53,297 bases of DNA from Virgibacillus_R byunsanensis. GTDB taxonomy: Bacteria; Bacillota; Bacilli; Bacillales; Amphibacillaceae. The DNA lies in the NCBI RefSeq assembly GCF_042675965.1, contig NZ_JBHTKJ010000031.1, forward strand, positions 1 through 53,297, written 5' to 3'. The notes under the pieces are model-generated. The model was given only the letters and a program-made list of their open reading frames with translations, searched no databases and was not told where the DNA came from. This document shows, piece by piece, positions 1 through 8,210 of this stretch (positions within the stretch are counted from its first letter, which is position 1; each line of letters begins with the position of its first letter). The translations under genes and the position numbers were made by a program.

Positions 1-66
1 GCGTACAAAAATAGAGTGCCAGATATACTGGTGTTATAAGGGTACCGAGAAAAACTTGACACAAAC
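1..66. mobile_element. Possible end of an inserted element interrupting livM
   Basis: LivM-like coding on the minus strand runs well up to about position 66 (…SRVGR) and then abruptly turns into about ten unrelated residues and a stop. The foreign 66 bases contain a small inverted repeat (CCAGtatatCTGG, minus strand) and continue beyond the window. That is what an insertion-sequence end looks like, but no transposase or second end is visible, so the family cannot be named. A simple deletion junction would look the same. Confidence 0.35.
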
Positions 67-609
67 CCTTCCTACCCTGGAGTTATGTTGCCTAACAAAA
101 AATGATATAATGAAAATAGTGACGATTAGTAATATAAAAAATACGTATAAACTAATTAACTGGTTATCTCTTAGTCCAATCATACTTGCTTCAAATCCAA
201 CTGTTTCTAGCATGCCACTTATTTCTCGACCTAAATGAGGAATGGAAGAGATTCCTATCGAACCATTTGTTACACTTACCCAGTTTACAAATATAACGCG
301 AATTACTTCACCGAACCCTAAAGTGGCTATTGCTAAGAAAACACCTTGCAATCGTAGCGTTGGTATTCCTATTAAAATACCAACAGCAGCTGCAAATAAT
401 CCCCCTAATAAAATGCCAATTCCTATAGGTAACCCGAAATTCAATGTTAAAATAGCTGAGCTGTAAGCCCCTATAGCCATAAACCCTGCATGACCCAAAG
501 ATAACTGACCGGTTGAAAGGGTGATATAAATACTAACGCCCAAGATGATATTTATTAGGATAAATGACATCACTTGTAAATGATATGGATTGATTAATTC
601 TTCTAACAT
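34..609 (-). pseudogene. livM: Branched-chain amino acid ABC transporter permease LivM, 3'-truncated
   Basis: This is the second permease of a LivHMGF-type importer that would form the membrane channel with LivH. The visible protein has the LivM N-terminal hydrophobic segments and the family signature around STGQLSLGHAGFMAIGAY. LivM proteins normally have about 290-340 residues; this one ends after about 191, ten of which are unrelated to the family. The start is taken at the ATG preceded by GGTGAT rather than at upstream in-frame codons; it overlaps the end of livH, so translation is probably coupled. Cytoplasmic loops contacting the ATPases are lost, so the transporter is probably dead unless a second copy exists. 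An assembly break or insertion at the window edge is the alternative reading. Confidence 0.75.
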
Positions 610-616
610 ATAAACA

Positions 617-1507
617 TCACCGCCTTGCCTCTGGTAACGGTTTACCAAAGATTCCTTGTGGTCTAGCTAGTAATATAACTATAATTGCTATAAATGCGAC
701 AGCGTCACGATAACCTGATTCTCCAAAGACAACTATCATCGTTTCTGATAAGCCGAGTATTAATCCGCCAACCATTGCACCTCTTACACTGCCCATACCA
801 CCTAATATAATGATTGCTAAACCTTTCAGGCCCATTGATAGTCCCATTTGAGGGGCAACAGAATTAAATGCCATTCCTACTAAAATTCCTGCAATCCCCC
901 CCATAACAGAAGCAATCACGACGGTCAATGTAATCATTTTTTTCGTATTTACGCCTAGTAAACTTGCTACTTGTATATTTTCAGCACATGCTCGAAGACC
1001 TTTTCCTGCTTTTGTTTTTGATAACCAAAAGGAAAGTCCTATCATTAATAAACAAGCGATTCCAAAGATGACAAATTGAACTAAATAAATGGTAACAGAC
1101 CCGATTTGAAAACTAATTTCAGAAAACGTCGTATGGAATGGTTGGTTCCCTGCACCAAATAAATGGTGAGCTAAGTTTTCCAAAAAAATAGATACACCAA
1201 TTGTACTAATTAACGGTGCAAGATGAGATACCCCTTTTTTACCTCTTAAAGGGCGTAATGCCAGCTTTTCTAAAAGTAAACCTAAGAGTGCCGTTACAAT
1301 AATTGCAACAATAAATGCAACAGCAAGTGGTAATTCAAATGTATATGTAACAACAACACCCATAAAGGCGCCGAACATAAAGATTTCCCCGTGTGCCATA
1401 TTTAAGATTCCTAAAACACCAAAAACTAACGTATAACCGAGCGCAATAATGGCATAAATACTTCCTAATGTTAATCCATTTATTAATTGTTCTAATAACA
1501 AGTGCAT
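617..1507 (-). CDS. livH: Branched-chain amino acid ABC transporter permease LivH
   Basis: Integral membrane permease of the branched-chain amino acid (or related amide) ABC importer family. The protein has about 296 residues, the usual LivH length, with the diagnostic N-terminal LGSIYAIIALGYTLVFGVLG and NMAHGEIFMFGAF stretches, and a conserved loop GLRACAENIQVASLLGVN that contacts the ATPase. The start is chosen at the ATG following AGGAAGAGGTGAG; a more distal ATG lacks a ribosome binding site. It lies between the binding-protein gene and livM on the same strand, and its last codons overlap the livM start region. Substrate cannot be decided from sequence; short-chain amides or urea are possible for this family. 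Confidence 0.88.
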   Translation of the reverse strand: MHLLLEQLINGLTLGSIYAIIALGYTLVFGVLGILNMAHGEIFMFGAFMGVVVTYTFELPLAVAFIVAIIVTALLGLLLEKLALRPLRGKKGVSHLAPLISTIGVSIFLENLAHHLFGAGNQPFHTTFSEISFQIGSVTIYLVQFVIFGIACLLMIGLSFWLSKTKAGKGLRACAENIQVASLLGVNTKKMITLTVVIASVMGGIAGILVGMAFNSVAPQMGLSMGLKGLAIIILGGMGSVRGAMVGGLILGLSETMIVVFGESGYRDAVAFIAIIVILLARPQGIFGKPLPEARR

Positions 1508-1585
1508 CTCACCTCTTCCTATTATCATAGTTGAAATATAGAGAGCGTGTATATTTACACACTCTCATTGTTGTTAAAAGGTTAC

Positions 1586-2725
1586 TTATTCAAATAATTG
1601 AAATTTACCGTCCTTAATCGTTAATACTATCGGCTCCATGACAATATCCCCGTCCTCATCAAAGGACATTTCCCCAAGGACCCCCTCAAATCCACTAGTC
1701 TCAGCTAGTGCATCTCTGATTGCATCTCGATCATCACTACCTGCTTTTTCAATTGCGTCTGCTAATAAATGCAGAGCATCATAAGCTTGAGCAGCAAATT
1801 GGTCTGGCTCAAGGTCGAATTCTTCTTCATATTTCTCTGTAAATTGTTGTACCTTTGGATTATCAACACCAGCAAACCAAGGTGTTGCAACAATTAATCC
1901 CTCTGAAGCATCTCCGGCAATTTCAATAACCTCCGGCGAGTTGAATCCATTTCCTCCAACGAAAGGAACATCAATGCCAATTCTTCTTGCTTGGTTCATA
2001 ATAACTGCTCCTTCATTGTAAAGAGCTGATGCAAGAATTAAGTCTGGGTCTACATCTTTAATCTTTGTGAGTTGTGCATTGTAATCCGATTGATCTCTTT
2101 GAAATGTTTCAATTGTTAAAATTTCTAAGCCCATATCCTTTGCGACTTTTTCCATCGTGTCAAAACCAGATTGCGTGAATACATCGTCATTCCCATATAA
2201 CATGGCTACTGTTTCCACATCATACTTCTCTACCGCTGCTTCAATTGATGCAGGAATAGCCTGTGATTCAGGAATGGAATTTCTAAATATATAATCACCT
2301 ATTTGAGGAATCCCTACCGCTGTTGTTGATGTGCCAATCGTTGGAACACCGTTTAGATCTGCCTCTGGCCCTACAACATTCATTTCATTACTTAAAGTAG
2401 GTCCTATAAGAACAGAAACATTATCAGAATTCATTAGTTTTTGAGCTGCAGATAAAGCTTGTTCTTGTTCACCAGCTGAATCTTCAATAATTAAATTTAT
2501 GTCAACATTTCCTTCTTCCTTAACTTCCTCATTAGCAAGTTTTATTCCGTTAGTAATGGCTTCACCATAACCTGCACCGGACCCCGTTATAAAAGAAATT
2601 AAACCTACATCTACTTCGATTGATGATGAATCTCCCTCACCATCTCCATCTGTTGATTCGTCAGCACAAGCAGAAACTACAAATAGCATTGACACGGCAA
2701 AAATCGACAACAAAAACTTCACCAA
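1586..2725 (-). CDS. Branched-chain amino acid ABC transporter substrate-binding lipoprotein (LivJ/LivK type)
   Basis: Extracellular binding protein of type I periplasmic fold that delivers substrate to LivHM. Residues 1-20 form a lipoprotein signal with lipobox VSAC, followed by an acidic, serine-rich linker (DESTDGDGEGDSSS) and then the Peripla_BP_6 domain, with GLISFITGSGAGYGEAITNG near the start and MLYGNDDVFTQSGF in the middle. Translation probably begins at a TTG located 8 bases after AAGGGGG; a GTG one codon later is possible. It is the first gene of the operon. An 11-bp-arm palindrome just upstream is a likely control site. The acidic linker is typical of halotolerant Bacillaceae lipoproteins. 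Confidence 0.88.
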   Translation of the reverse strand: MVKFLLSIFAVSMLFVVSACADESTDGDGEGDSSSIEVDVGLISFITGSGAGYGEAITNGIKLANEEVKEEGNVDINLIIEDSAGEQEQALSAAQKLMNSDNVSVLIGPTLSNEMNVVGPEADLNGVPTIGTSTTAVGIPQIGDYIFRNSIPESQAIPASIEAAVEKYDVETVAMLYGNDDVFTQSGFDTMEKVAKDMGLEILTIETFQRDQSDYNAQLTKIKDVDPDLILASALYNEGAVIMNQARRIGIDVPFVGGNGFNSPEVIEIAGDASEGLIVATPWFAGVDNPKVQQFTEKYEEEFDLEPDQFAAQAYDALHLLADAIEKAGSDDRDAIRDALAETSGFEGVLGEMSFDEDGDIVMEPIVLTIKDGKFQLFE

Positions 2726-2791
2726 TTTAAAATCCCCCTTATTTTTATTATTTAAAAATACTATATAAAATAATTAGTAGTCTTAGAAATA

Positions 2792-2814
2792 AAAGTGTCA
2801 AAATTTGACACTTT
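2792..2814. promoter_or_regulatory. Perfect palindrome in the liv operon promoter region
   Basis: The arms AAAGTGTCAAA and TTTGACACTTT are perfect 11-base inverted repeats around one central base, about 70 bases upstream of the binding-protein start. On the minus strand the palindrome contains TTGACA, a consensus -35 hexamer, with TACTAA/ACTAAT 16-17 bases downstream. A protein bound here would cover the promoter, so this reads as a repressor operator. The regulator is not in the window and its family is not recognisable. Confidence 0.55.
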
Positions 2815-3130
2815 ATCAATCTACTACTATATAATATTTTTAAAATTAACAATTATTTCTTTATATATACTTACTATATTGAATGATTATACAATTGTAG
2901 TAATATTAAGTCAATAATTATTCAGAATCTTAAATTGTATAATAATGGTATAATAGTTTTAAAAAATAAAGTTTGAATGAATGTCGGTTTTGAGGGAAAA
3001 ACAAGTAATTTTGTAACCTCCGAATGGACTTTCACTTTTCATTTGGAAAAATCCCACTTCTTCATCATAAGATACTATTTTTATAAAGCTTACTCCAACC
3101 TTGAAACCTTTTTAATCCTTCAGGTGTTTC
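2815..3130. other. AT-rich intergenic stretch without recognisable gene
   Basis: This stretch is very AT-rich up to about 2970, followed by unremarkable sequence. A short plus-strand open frame starting near 2977 has no ribosome binding site, no recognisable domain and runs into the repeats downstream, so it is not called as a gene. Confidence 0.5.
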
Positions 3131-3219
3131 TTAGAAAACTTGGCTTATCACCAAGCCTTAATGGTGAAAGCCTTAGTTGCACTTATGCAGATAAGAAAGT
3201 TTTATACTTTCCTATCTGC
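3131..3219 (+). repeat. Two-hairpin interspersed repeat, copy 1
   Basis: One of six copies (others near 8.5, 16.5, 17.6, 27.2 and 50.1 kb). It begins TTAGAAAACTTGGC and contains a first hairpin (CTTGGC/GCCAAG type, here with one change), a linker AAGCCTTAGTTGCACTTATG, and a second hairpin (AGATAAGAAA…TTTCCTATCT). It lies on the 3' side of the SDR remnant and directly abuts the GC-rich repeat that follows, as does copy 3. Confidence 0.8.
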
Positions 3220-3225
3220 GAACAA

Positions 3226-3450
3226 AAGCGGAAGCGCCCGTTTAGCAACGTATGGACTGCGCCCGCGCATCGCAGGTGGTTCGAGTGGCGGTCTTAGTCG
3301 AACATCCACTAAAGTCTTAAGATAAAGGAAACACGAAGAGCGTAGCGATTCGATGGTGACTTATCGTAAGGAGGAGAAGGAAGTCACACTAGTCGCTGGC
3401 CGATGAAAACGCCAAATCGGCACTAGTACGTCGAAGCTGGACTGGGCTGT
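3226..3450 (+). repeat. GC-rich AGCGCCC-type interspersed repeat, copy 1
   Basis: It starts AAAAGCGGAAGCGCCC and ends near GTCGAAGCTGG. Related units occur near 16.33, 16.60 and 36.41 kb. Base composition is much richer in GC than its surroundings, with many small inverted repeats (for example CCAAATCGGCACTAG) and no sustained coding frame. Such units are widespread in Bacillaceae intergenic regions; their function is not known to me. Confidence 0.6.
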
Positions 3451-3481
3451 TTCAGTAATTTAAATATACGCAGCTTTCAAT

Positions 3482-3592
3482 TTACACTTTCTTTATTTCC
3501 AAAAAAACATTATCTTCACCTAATAGACCCCACCCGATTATATTTAACGGATAGAGCCTATGTATGATTTCATCTTGTAGTTCTTCTATATT
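3482..3592 (-). pseudogene. Short decayed coding remnant, unknown
   Basis: The minus strand reads as an open frame of about 37 codons with protein-like composition (…HRLYPLNIIGWGLLGEDN…) ending in a stop, but with no start codon or ribosome binding site. It looks like the C-terminal relic of a lost gene. I do not recognise the family. Composition by chance cannot be excluded. Confidence 0.25.
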
Positions 3593-3630
3593 TCTAAATT
3601 AATAATTCAATTTCCTTATGCGAATTCAAT

Positions 3631-4116
3631 TCAATGACTCTGATATATAGAAAGTCGCAGGAGACTTCCCTCCTTACTTGTGGGTTGATAATTTCGGTCT
3701 TCATATCTTAAATTCCAGCCATTTTCAACGGTATCATGATTTCTTATCAATTTAGCTTCAAGTGATTTCTGAGGAACTGGTGCAACCGCAGCCTCGACTG
3801 CTTCCGGATTTTTTTCACGGTATTCTTTAACCATAGGAGCTTCTGTTGTCCCTAGAGAAATAGCATTGGCTCGAATACCTTTATTTCCATATTCCGCAGT
3901 TTTTGTAATACCAGCAATACCATGTTTCGTTGCAGAATAAGTCCCAGCAGTTGCTTGACCGACTAATCCTGCTGTTGATGATGTATTGACGATAGCACCA
4001 CCATTTTTCAACATTATTTCAAGTACATATTTAATACCATACAATCCACCACGCAGATCAATACCGATAACTTGATCGATGTCCTCTATCGTGTTTTCAG
4101 CGAATTTTAGACCTGG
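3631..4116 (-). pseudogene. Short-chain dehydrogenase/reductase (SDR) remnant
   Basis: The central part of a classical SDR oxidoreductase is readable: DIDQVIGIDLRGGLYGIKY, then the active-site serine region NTSSTAGLVGQ and the catalytic YSATK motif. The N-terminal NAD(P)-binding Rossmann motif (TGxxxGIG) is missing, and the frame is closed by a TGA just upstream. After about 90 residues the C-terminal part degenerates into unrelated sequence. The full-length family is about 250 residues, so this is a non-functional fragment. An internal ATG could start a shorter frame, but without the cofactor site it could not be an active enzyme. Confidence 0.8.
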
Positions 4117-4245
4117 TCATCTGCACGAGAAATAATCATAATGTGATAACTATGGTTAATATTCTATCCTTTTTGTGGGAGTTAAAACATCAACTGAAGT
4201 CAGGTTAATTAACACCAAATATGGGCAGGGATAAGGCTCACTTAA

Positions 4246-5430
4246 TTAATCAACTTTGAAATCTAGATCCCTAATCGTAAATTGCTGAGCTTGTTTATAT
4301 TGATATTGTTTAAAAAAGTCTGCCTCTATACCAGTTAAGCTGGTCAAAAATCCTATATCGATTTCCATTGAATCCAGTAACTCATCTAATGATAAATATT
4401 TCTTTTCAAATAGTAATTGAAGTATACTCCTTATTTTTCCTGGCCGTGGCACTCGTAATTCTCTGTCAAGGGGTTCAATTTCCTTGTACTTTAACCTGTT
4501 AAGCATAATATTAAAGTACCTGTATTGCTGATATGAAATTAATTGCAAAGAATGCGCCCGGAAAGCTAATGCTTGGATAGATATCATCCATTTCCTTTTC
4601 AATTCCACATATGAATCTGGGTGCGAAACCTTAGAAATAGCTTTAAAATCCTCAGTAAACTCATTTTTTGGTAACAAAAAGGATCCAGCAAACAAGTTAG
4701 CCTCATGTTCATATTCCCTGAGGCTTTTTTTATCATGCAAAGCAAATTCAACTTTATAATGCAAAAGTAAATGCCCCAGTTCATGTGCTAAGTCAAAATT
4801 TCTTCTTGCAGCTGATTTTTTTAAATTTCCTAACATGATGTAGGGTTTATCGTCTGTGGACCACAAGCTATAAGCATCTATCTTGTCTCCTATTGCTTTT
4901 TCAAAAACAAATGCCCCATTTTTCTCAAGTAGAAACAATAGGTTGCTATTATCTTGTTCGCCTATATTTAAAAAACCTCTAGCATATTCCGCTGTTTTAC
5001 TAATACATTCCTTTCTGCTCTCTTCATTATCATTCATCAATTCAATAACATTTTCACGTAATTCTCTTAGCCGATTTTCTGGAAACCGTAACTTACTATT
5101 CATAAGGTCAAGAAAGGCAATTAAATTCTCAATATGAGCAGCCTCAAATTGAGTTTTCTGCACACTATTCATTACTGAAGATCTGTAGGCTATATGATTG
5201 TGATTAACAAAGACTTTTTTATGTTTACTTAGAGAATCTTCTTTATAAAAGTATTTACTTTTTACGCTAAAAATTTCTTTTAGTCTATTCACAACCTCCA
5301 TTTTAGGTGATACAAAACCATTTTCATATTGCCATACAGCTTGCTCCGTAACTCCTAGATCAATTCCTAATTGTTTTCTAGTAAATCCATGGAGAATACG
5401 AATGTTGGTCAAGTTTGTACCAACAAACAT
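4246..5430 (-). CDS. XRE-family HTH regulator fused to ImmA/IrrE metalloprotease
   Basis: A 394-residue fusion. Residues about 5-60 form a Cro/CI-type helix-turn-helix (TRKQLGIDLGVTEQAVWQYE). The central region carries the zinc-peptidase signature HELGH at 216-220 with a downstream EHEANLFAGSFLLP segment (241-254) that supplies the third ligand, as in ImmA/IrrE (COG2856) proteins. The last 60 residues are an uncharacterised tail. The start is well set by AAGGAGGGAAGGAA before ATG. Family members cleave repressors, as ImmA does for ICEBs1 ImmR, or control toxin and stress modules. The 90-residue acidic protein encoded 27 bases upstream is the likely partner. No integrase or phage structural gene is nearby, so an isolated regulatory or defence-like module is inferred. 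Confidence 0.85.
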   Translation of the reverse strand: MFVGTNLTNIRILHGFTRKQLGIDLGVTEQAVWQYENGFVSPKMEVVNRLKEIFSVKSKYFYKEDSLSKHKKVFVNHNHIAYRSSVMNSVQKTQFEAAHIENLIAFLDLMNSKLRFPENRLRELRENVIELMNDNEESRKECISKTAEYARGFLNIGEQDNSNLLFLLEKNGAFVFEKAIGDKIDAYSLWSTDDKPYIMLGNLKKSAARRNFDLAHELGHLLLHYKVEFALHDKKSLREYEHEANLFAGSFLLPKNEFTEDFKAISKVSHPDSYVELKRKWMISIQALAFRAHSLQLISYQQYRYFNIMLNRLKYKEIEPLDRELRVPRPGKIRSILQLLFEKKYLSLDELLDSMEIDIGFLTSLTGIEADFFKQYQYKQAQQFTIRDLDFKVD

Positions 5431-5457
5431 TTCCTTCCCTCCTTTTGAAGAGGAAGA

Positions 5458-5730
5458 TTAATTTCCTTCTCCCTCTCCATCATCCTCATTTAGTTCATCT
5501 TCTGGTACAATATCATAATAAACTGCAGCAGGTGTGTCCGGTACATCAAACCCATCTTCAACCAGCACCTCATAATCACCTTCATCAAAGTTCACTGTGC
5601 TGGTACCAATAAACTCAGAAAGGTCTTCAATCTCATAGGTAACAATATAAAATTGATTAAAATCCTTTTCAAGTTCAAGTGCTTGAGGTTCATCCAGAAG
5701 CTTTAATGTTTCATCATCAAAAATGCTCAT
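5458..5730 (-). CDS. Small acidic protein of unknown function upstream of XRE-ImmA
   Basis: A 90-residue, strongly acidic protein with a C-terminal tail of mostly Asp, Glu, Asn and Gly (EDELNEDDGEGEGN). It has no signal peptide, membrane segment, cysteine or recognisable motif. It is the first gene of a two-gene unit with the XRE-ImmA protein on the same strand, separated by 27 bases, so the two are probably co-transcribed. A small acidic partner could be a substrate, inhibitor or antitoxin-like regulator of the protease; this is inference from position only. I do not recognise the family. Confidence 0.6.
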   Translation of the reverse strand: MSIFDDETLKLLDEPQALELEKDFNQFYIVTYEIEDLSEFIGTSTVNFDEGDYEVLVEDGFDVPDTPAAVYYDIVPEDELNEDDGEGEGN

Positions 5731-5759
5731 AATTTTTTTATCTTCATTTTTTTGGAAAA

Positions 5760-6081
5760 TTAAGTAGAGCGATGGTTTCCAGCTTCCAAATGATAATCGA
5801 CCTTCTCACGCTTGATTGAACGTTCTACAGAAGAGCGTCGTTTGAAGATTATTTTCCATTTATCTGTTTCCCTCGATGTTTTTGGGAACAAACGAAGGGT
5901 ATCTTTATTGTGCGTATGGTAGGTTCGCCCGTACTTGGCAGTCGAGCAGGGTGATTCACAAGTGTTTTTCGTCCCACAAGCCAGTGGACAACGCTATTTC
6001 TGGCGGTTCTGCGAGTTCTCAAAGCCATTCAGCTTCATCTTTTTGCCGATTGGGCAAATTGGTACGCCTTTTGGTGCAAGT
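5760..6081 (-). pseudogene. DDE-type transposase C-terminal remnant
   Basis: The minus strand contains an aligned transposase tail: ICPIGKKMKLNGF, then after an in-frame TAG RCPLACG…TCESPCSTAKYGRTY, and the end KWKIIFKRRSSVERSIKREK followed by VDYHLEAGNHRST. This is the C-terminal zinc-ribbon/catalytic part of a DDE transposase of the kind common in Firmicutes (about 400-500 residues when intact). The N-terminal two thirds are missing, one stop interrupts the frame and the protein end is cut short. It is a dead insertion-sequence relic lying between two damaged or orphan genes. The IS family is not assigned. Confidence 0.7.
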
Positions 6082-6144
6082 CACTGTTTTTAATATCATT
6101 TTCTATTAGCTCATAATGTTCCTTGTTATTGTATTGCTATATAG

Positions 6145-6294
6145 CTATAATTTCATCTTTATTTCGTTTACCCAACGTCCTATTAATTTTGAGCCATGTT
6201 TTATTTGGTTTGGGTATAAGTATGTATGAAAAAAATCATTAAATTCATCTAATTTTTCAGGTTTTATTATGTATAACCTCCTTCTGTAAACCAT
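6145..6294 (-). pseudogene. NIPSNAP-family protein fragment
   Basis: The first 45 or so residues (MVYRRRLYIIKPEKLDEFND … PNQIKHGSKLIGRW) match the start of NIPSNAP-domain proteins, which are about 100-110 residues long in Bacillus. The frame then closes after WVNEIKMKL. The start is set by GGGGGG six bases before ATG; an upstream in-frame ATG has no ribosome binding site. The truncation point faces the dead transposase on its 3' side, so loss by insertion and deletion is inferred. Confidence 0.6.
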
Positions 6295-6441
6295 GTATTT
6301 CCCCCCTTGTTTACTACCTTCTTTTATTCCCATTCATTATTTCCCTGCAAAAAAGAACTTAATTTTAATAAAATAAGTTTATTATTTTCCTTATAGGGTT
6401 ACGATTAACTATTAGCGTTAAAAAATTTAAAGGAGTTATAC

Positions 6442-7089
6442 ATGAAGTTAATTCAAATTATTACAGTTGGAGTTGGTTTCTTACTAGTATTCATTTCCAC
6501 AGCATTTACTCTTGCTGAATCAGAACAGAATAAAAATACCAAGTCACCATTAGAAGGTTATAACATTGTTCTCGACCCAGGACATGGTGGAAAGGACCCG
6601 GGTGCAATCGGACTGGGTGGAGTACATGAAAAAGACTTCATTATGCCCACAACTTATAAAGTGGCGCAGCACTTGCGAGATGCAGGAGCTACGGTTATTC
6701 TAACAAGAACAGCAGACTACTTTGTTCCTTTAGGGGAACGAATACGTATAAGCAATTCGTATAATACCGATGCATTCATCAGCTTACATTACAACACATT
6801 TCCAACATATACAGTGAATGGTATTAGTACATTTTATTACACAAACGGTAATGATCGGAAACTCGCACATGAGATTCAATCCTCACTGGCTGCAAATGTT
6901 CCTCTTAAGAACAGAGGGATTATGCAAGGAGATTATCGTGTACTGAGAAAAAATAGTGATTTAGCAGTGCTTTTGGAACTAGGATTTATTACTAATCCTG
7001 ATGATCTATCAACGGTTCAGACTTTGGAGTTTCAAAATGGCGTGGCCGAGGGTATTGTGGAAGGATTAAGAAGTTATTTTAGTAAATAG
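6442..7089 (+). CDS. Secreted N-acetylmuramoyl-L-alanine amidase (Amidase_3)
   Basis: Cell-wall hydrolase that cuts the amide bond between N-acetylmuramic acid and L-alanine of the stem peptide. Residues 1-25 are a signal peptide (hydrophobic core, cleavage near AESEQ). The catalytic domain fills the rest: zinc ligands are probably H48 in LDPGHGGKDPGA, E63 in GVHEKD and H116 in ISLHYN, with the general base E179 in LLELGFITNP. There is no separate wall-binding domain, so it resembles compact CwlC/CwlD-like enzymes. The ribosome binding site is AAAGGAG. The stop codon TAG lies inside the target duplication of the mobile element immediately downstream, so the insertion preserved the reading frame end. 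Confidence 0.9.
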   Translation: MKLIQIITVGVGFLLVFISTAFTLAESEQNKNTKSPLEGYNIVLDPGHGGKDPGAIGLGGVHEKDFIMPTTYKVAQHLRDAGATVILTRTADYFVPLGERIRISNSYNTDAFISLHYNTFPTYTVNGISTFYYTNGNDRKLAHEIQSSLAANVPLKNRGIMQGDYRVLRKNSDLAVLLELGFITNPDDLSTVQTLEFQNGVAEGIVEGLRSYFSK

Positions 7090-7596
7090 CTGTTTTCGCA
7101 CACATGGTTGCTTTTTTATCTTCATAGTTGATATAAACTACCGAGATAACAGCAACGTCGTGATTTCCGCTCCGGGCAGTCGCTTTCTGTGGGCAGCTGG
7201 TGAGCTTCTTCATGCTGACGTATTTTTAGAATCTTACCTATGCCTATCCTCCCACAGGAGTCGACAGCCCTCCGCTCCAATCACTGAGTTGAAAATGGAT
7301 GTAATGGAATTAAAGGGTGAATCAATCCTAACGAAGGAAACATGCGGAGACTCCTTGAAAATACAGACCTATTTTCTGCATGCGATGTAATGCTGCCGGA
7401 GCTTTCCTTGTCCTGCGGAGAAGCGAAAACGCTACAGACCCCACAGGGATCAGTCTTTGCGAGCGATAAGGCTCAGCGCGAGCCGGCGGAAAGCGTAGTA
7501 TTTTTCCGCAGCAGTAGCAGAGCACTGATCGTGTTTTCAAGTTACACCGTAGTCTATATCTATTCACTCAAAAGCAACAAACTTTACGAAACAGCC
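7088..7596 (+). mobile_element. Non-autonomous TIR element, copy A
   Basis: This element is about 509 bp, bounded by imperfect inverted termini. The left end reads GCTGTTTTCGcacacatgGT TGCTTTTT (broken here), and the reverse of the right end starts GGCTGTTTCGtaaagtttgT and ends TGCTTTT. It is flanked by TAGTAAAT (extendable to TAGTAAATAG) at 7080-7089 and again at 7597-7606, a clear target duplication. The interior is GC-rich, has no transposase frame and shares blocks such as CCACAGGAGTCGACAGCCCT and GACTCCTTGAAAATACAGAC with the 31-kb and 47.5-kb copies. It must have moved with a transposase supplied in trans. Confidence 0.8.
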
Positions 7597-7634
7597 TAGT
7601 AAATAGAAAAAAGACGTCATGTTTGACAGCTTTC

Positions 7635-8102
7635 TTATGGTTTAATTGGTATATTAATGGTTAATGTAGGTCTATCTTCTAATGGGTTATAAGAAACCGG
7701 ATATGTTTCAAAACGGGACATATCTATGTCATTATTTAATAGGTAGCCTTCTTTTTCCATCCATTCATAAGTTTTGGTATAAGTATCTTCAATAATATCA
7801 TTAGGATTATGCTCAACTGTAATATACTTCAGTGCTGGCACATTGATGATCTCCATTCCCTTAGGTAGTTTGTCGTGTCTGCTCACCTCACAACAAAGAT
7901 AATACGTAAATCCTGCTTTTGTAACATCGAACGATAATCCATAATAGACATTTTTATCAATTCGATTAGAAATTTCTTTTAATCGCTCTTTAAATGACTG
8001 CATCATTACCTTTATTTCACCCGCTTTAGCTTGCTGAAAGGTTCCCTGCCAGGAATCACCTATGGCCGTAAATTGTTTTTTAAACGTTATTGTTGGCTTC
8101 AT
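7635..8102 (-). CDS. GyrI-like / AraC effector-binding domain protein
   Basis: A 155-residue stand-alone protein resembling the small-molecule-binding domain of AraC/MerR-type regulators (GyrI-like superfamily). Consistent features are the beginning KPTITFKKQFTAIGDSWQG, a middle YYGLSFDVTKAGFTYYLCCE segment and the KYITVEHNPNDI…EWMEKEGY pattern before a C-terminal SRFETYP motif. The start is the ATG with AAGGAG about 12 bases upstream; the open frame extends 30 codons further but without a ribosome binding site. No DNA-binding domain is present. It may bind or hydrolyse a hydrophobic or cationic ligand; the substrate is unknown. Confidence 0.65.
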   Translation of the reverse strand: MKPTITFKKQFTAIGDSWQGTFQQAKAGEIKVMMQSFKERLKEISNRIDKNVYYGLSFDVTKAGFTYYLCCEVSRHDKLPKGMEIINVPALKYITVEHNPNDIIEDTYTKTYEWMEKEGYLLNNDIDMSRFETYPVSYNPLEDRPTLTINIPIKP

Positions 8103-8210
8103 TCGGATCAACAACTCCTTATTCTTAACAATTTCGCTATCTACACGTACTAATCCTGTTTTAAAATACGTACTATACAAAATTGTCCCCACCAGTAACG
8201 AAATTAATCC

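Noticed and set aside
2977..3325. Open frames of 61-106 codons on the plus strand
   Set aside because: They cross the two-hairpin and GC-rich repeats, have no ribosome binding site and no recognisable protein pattern.
7160..7599. Several open frames inside element A
   Set aside because: They result from the GC-rich interior of the repeat; the equivalent regions of copies B and C do not keep the same frames.
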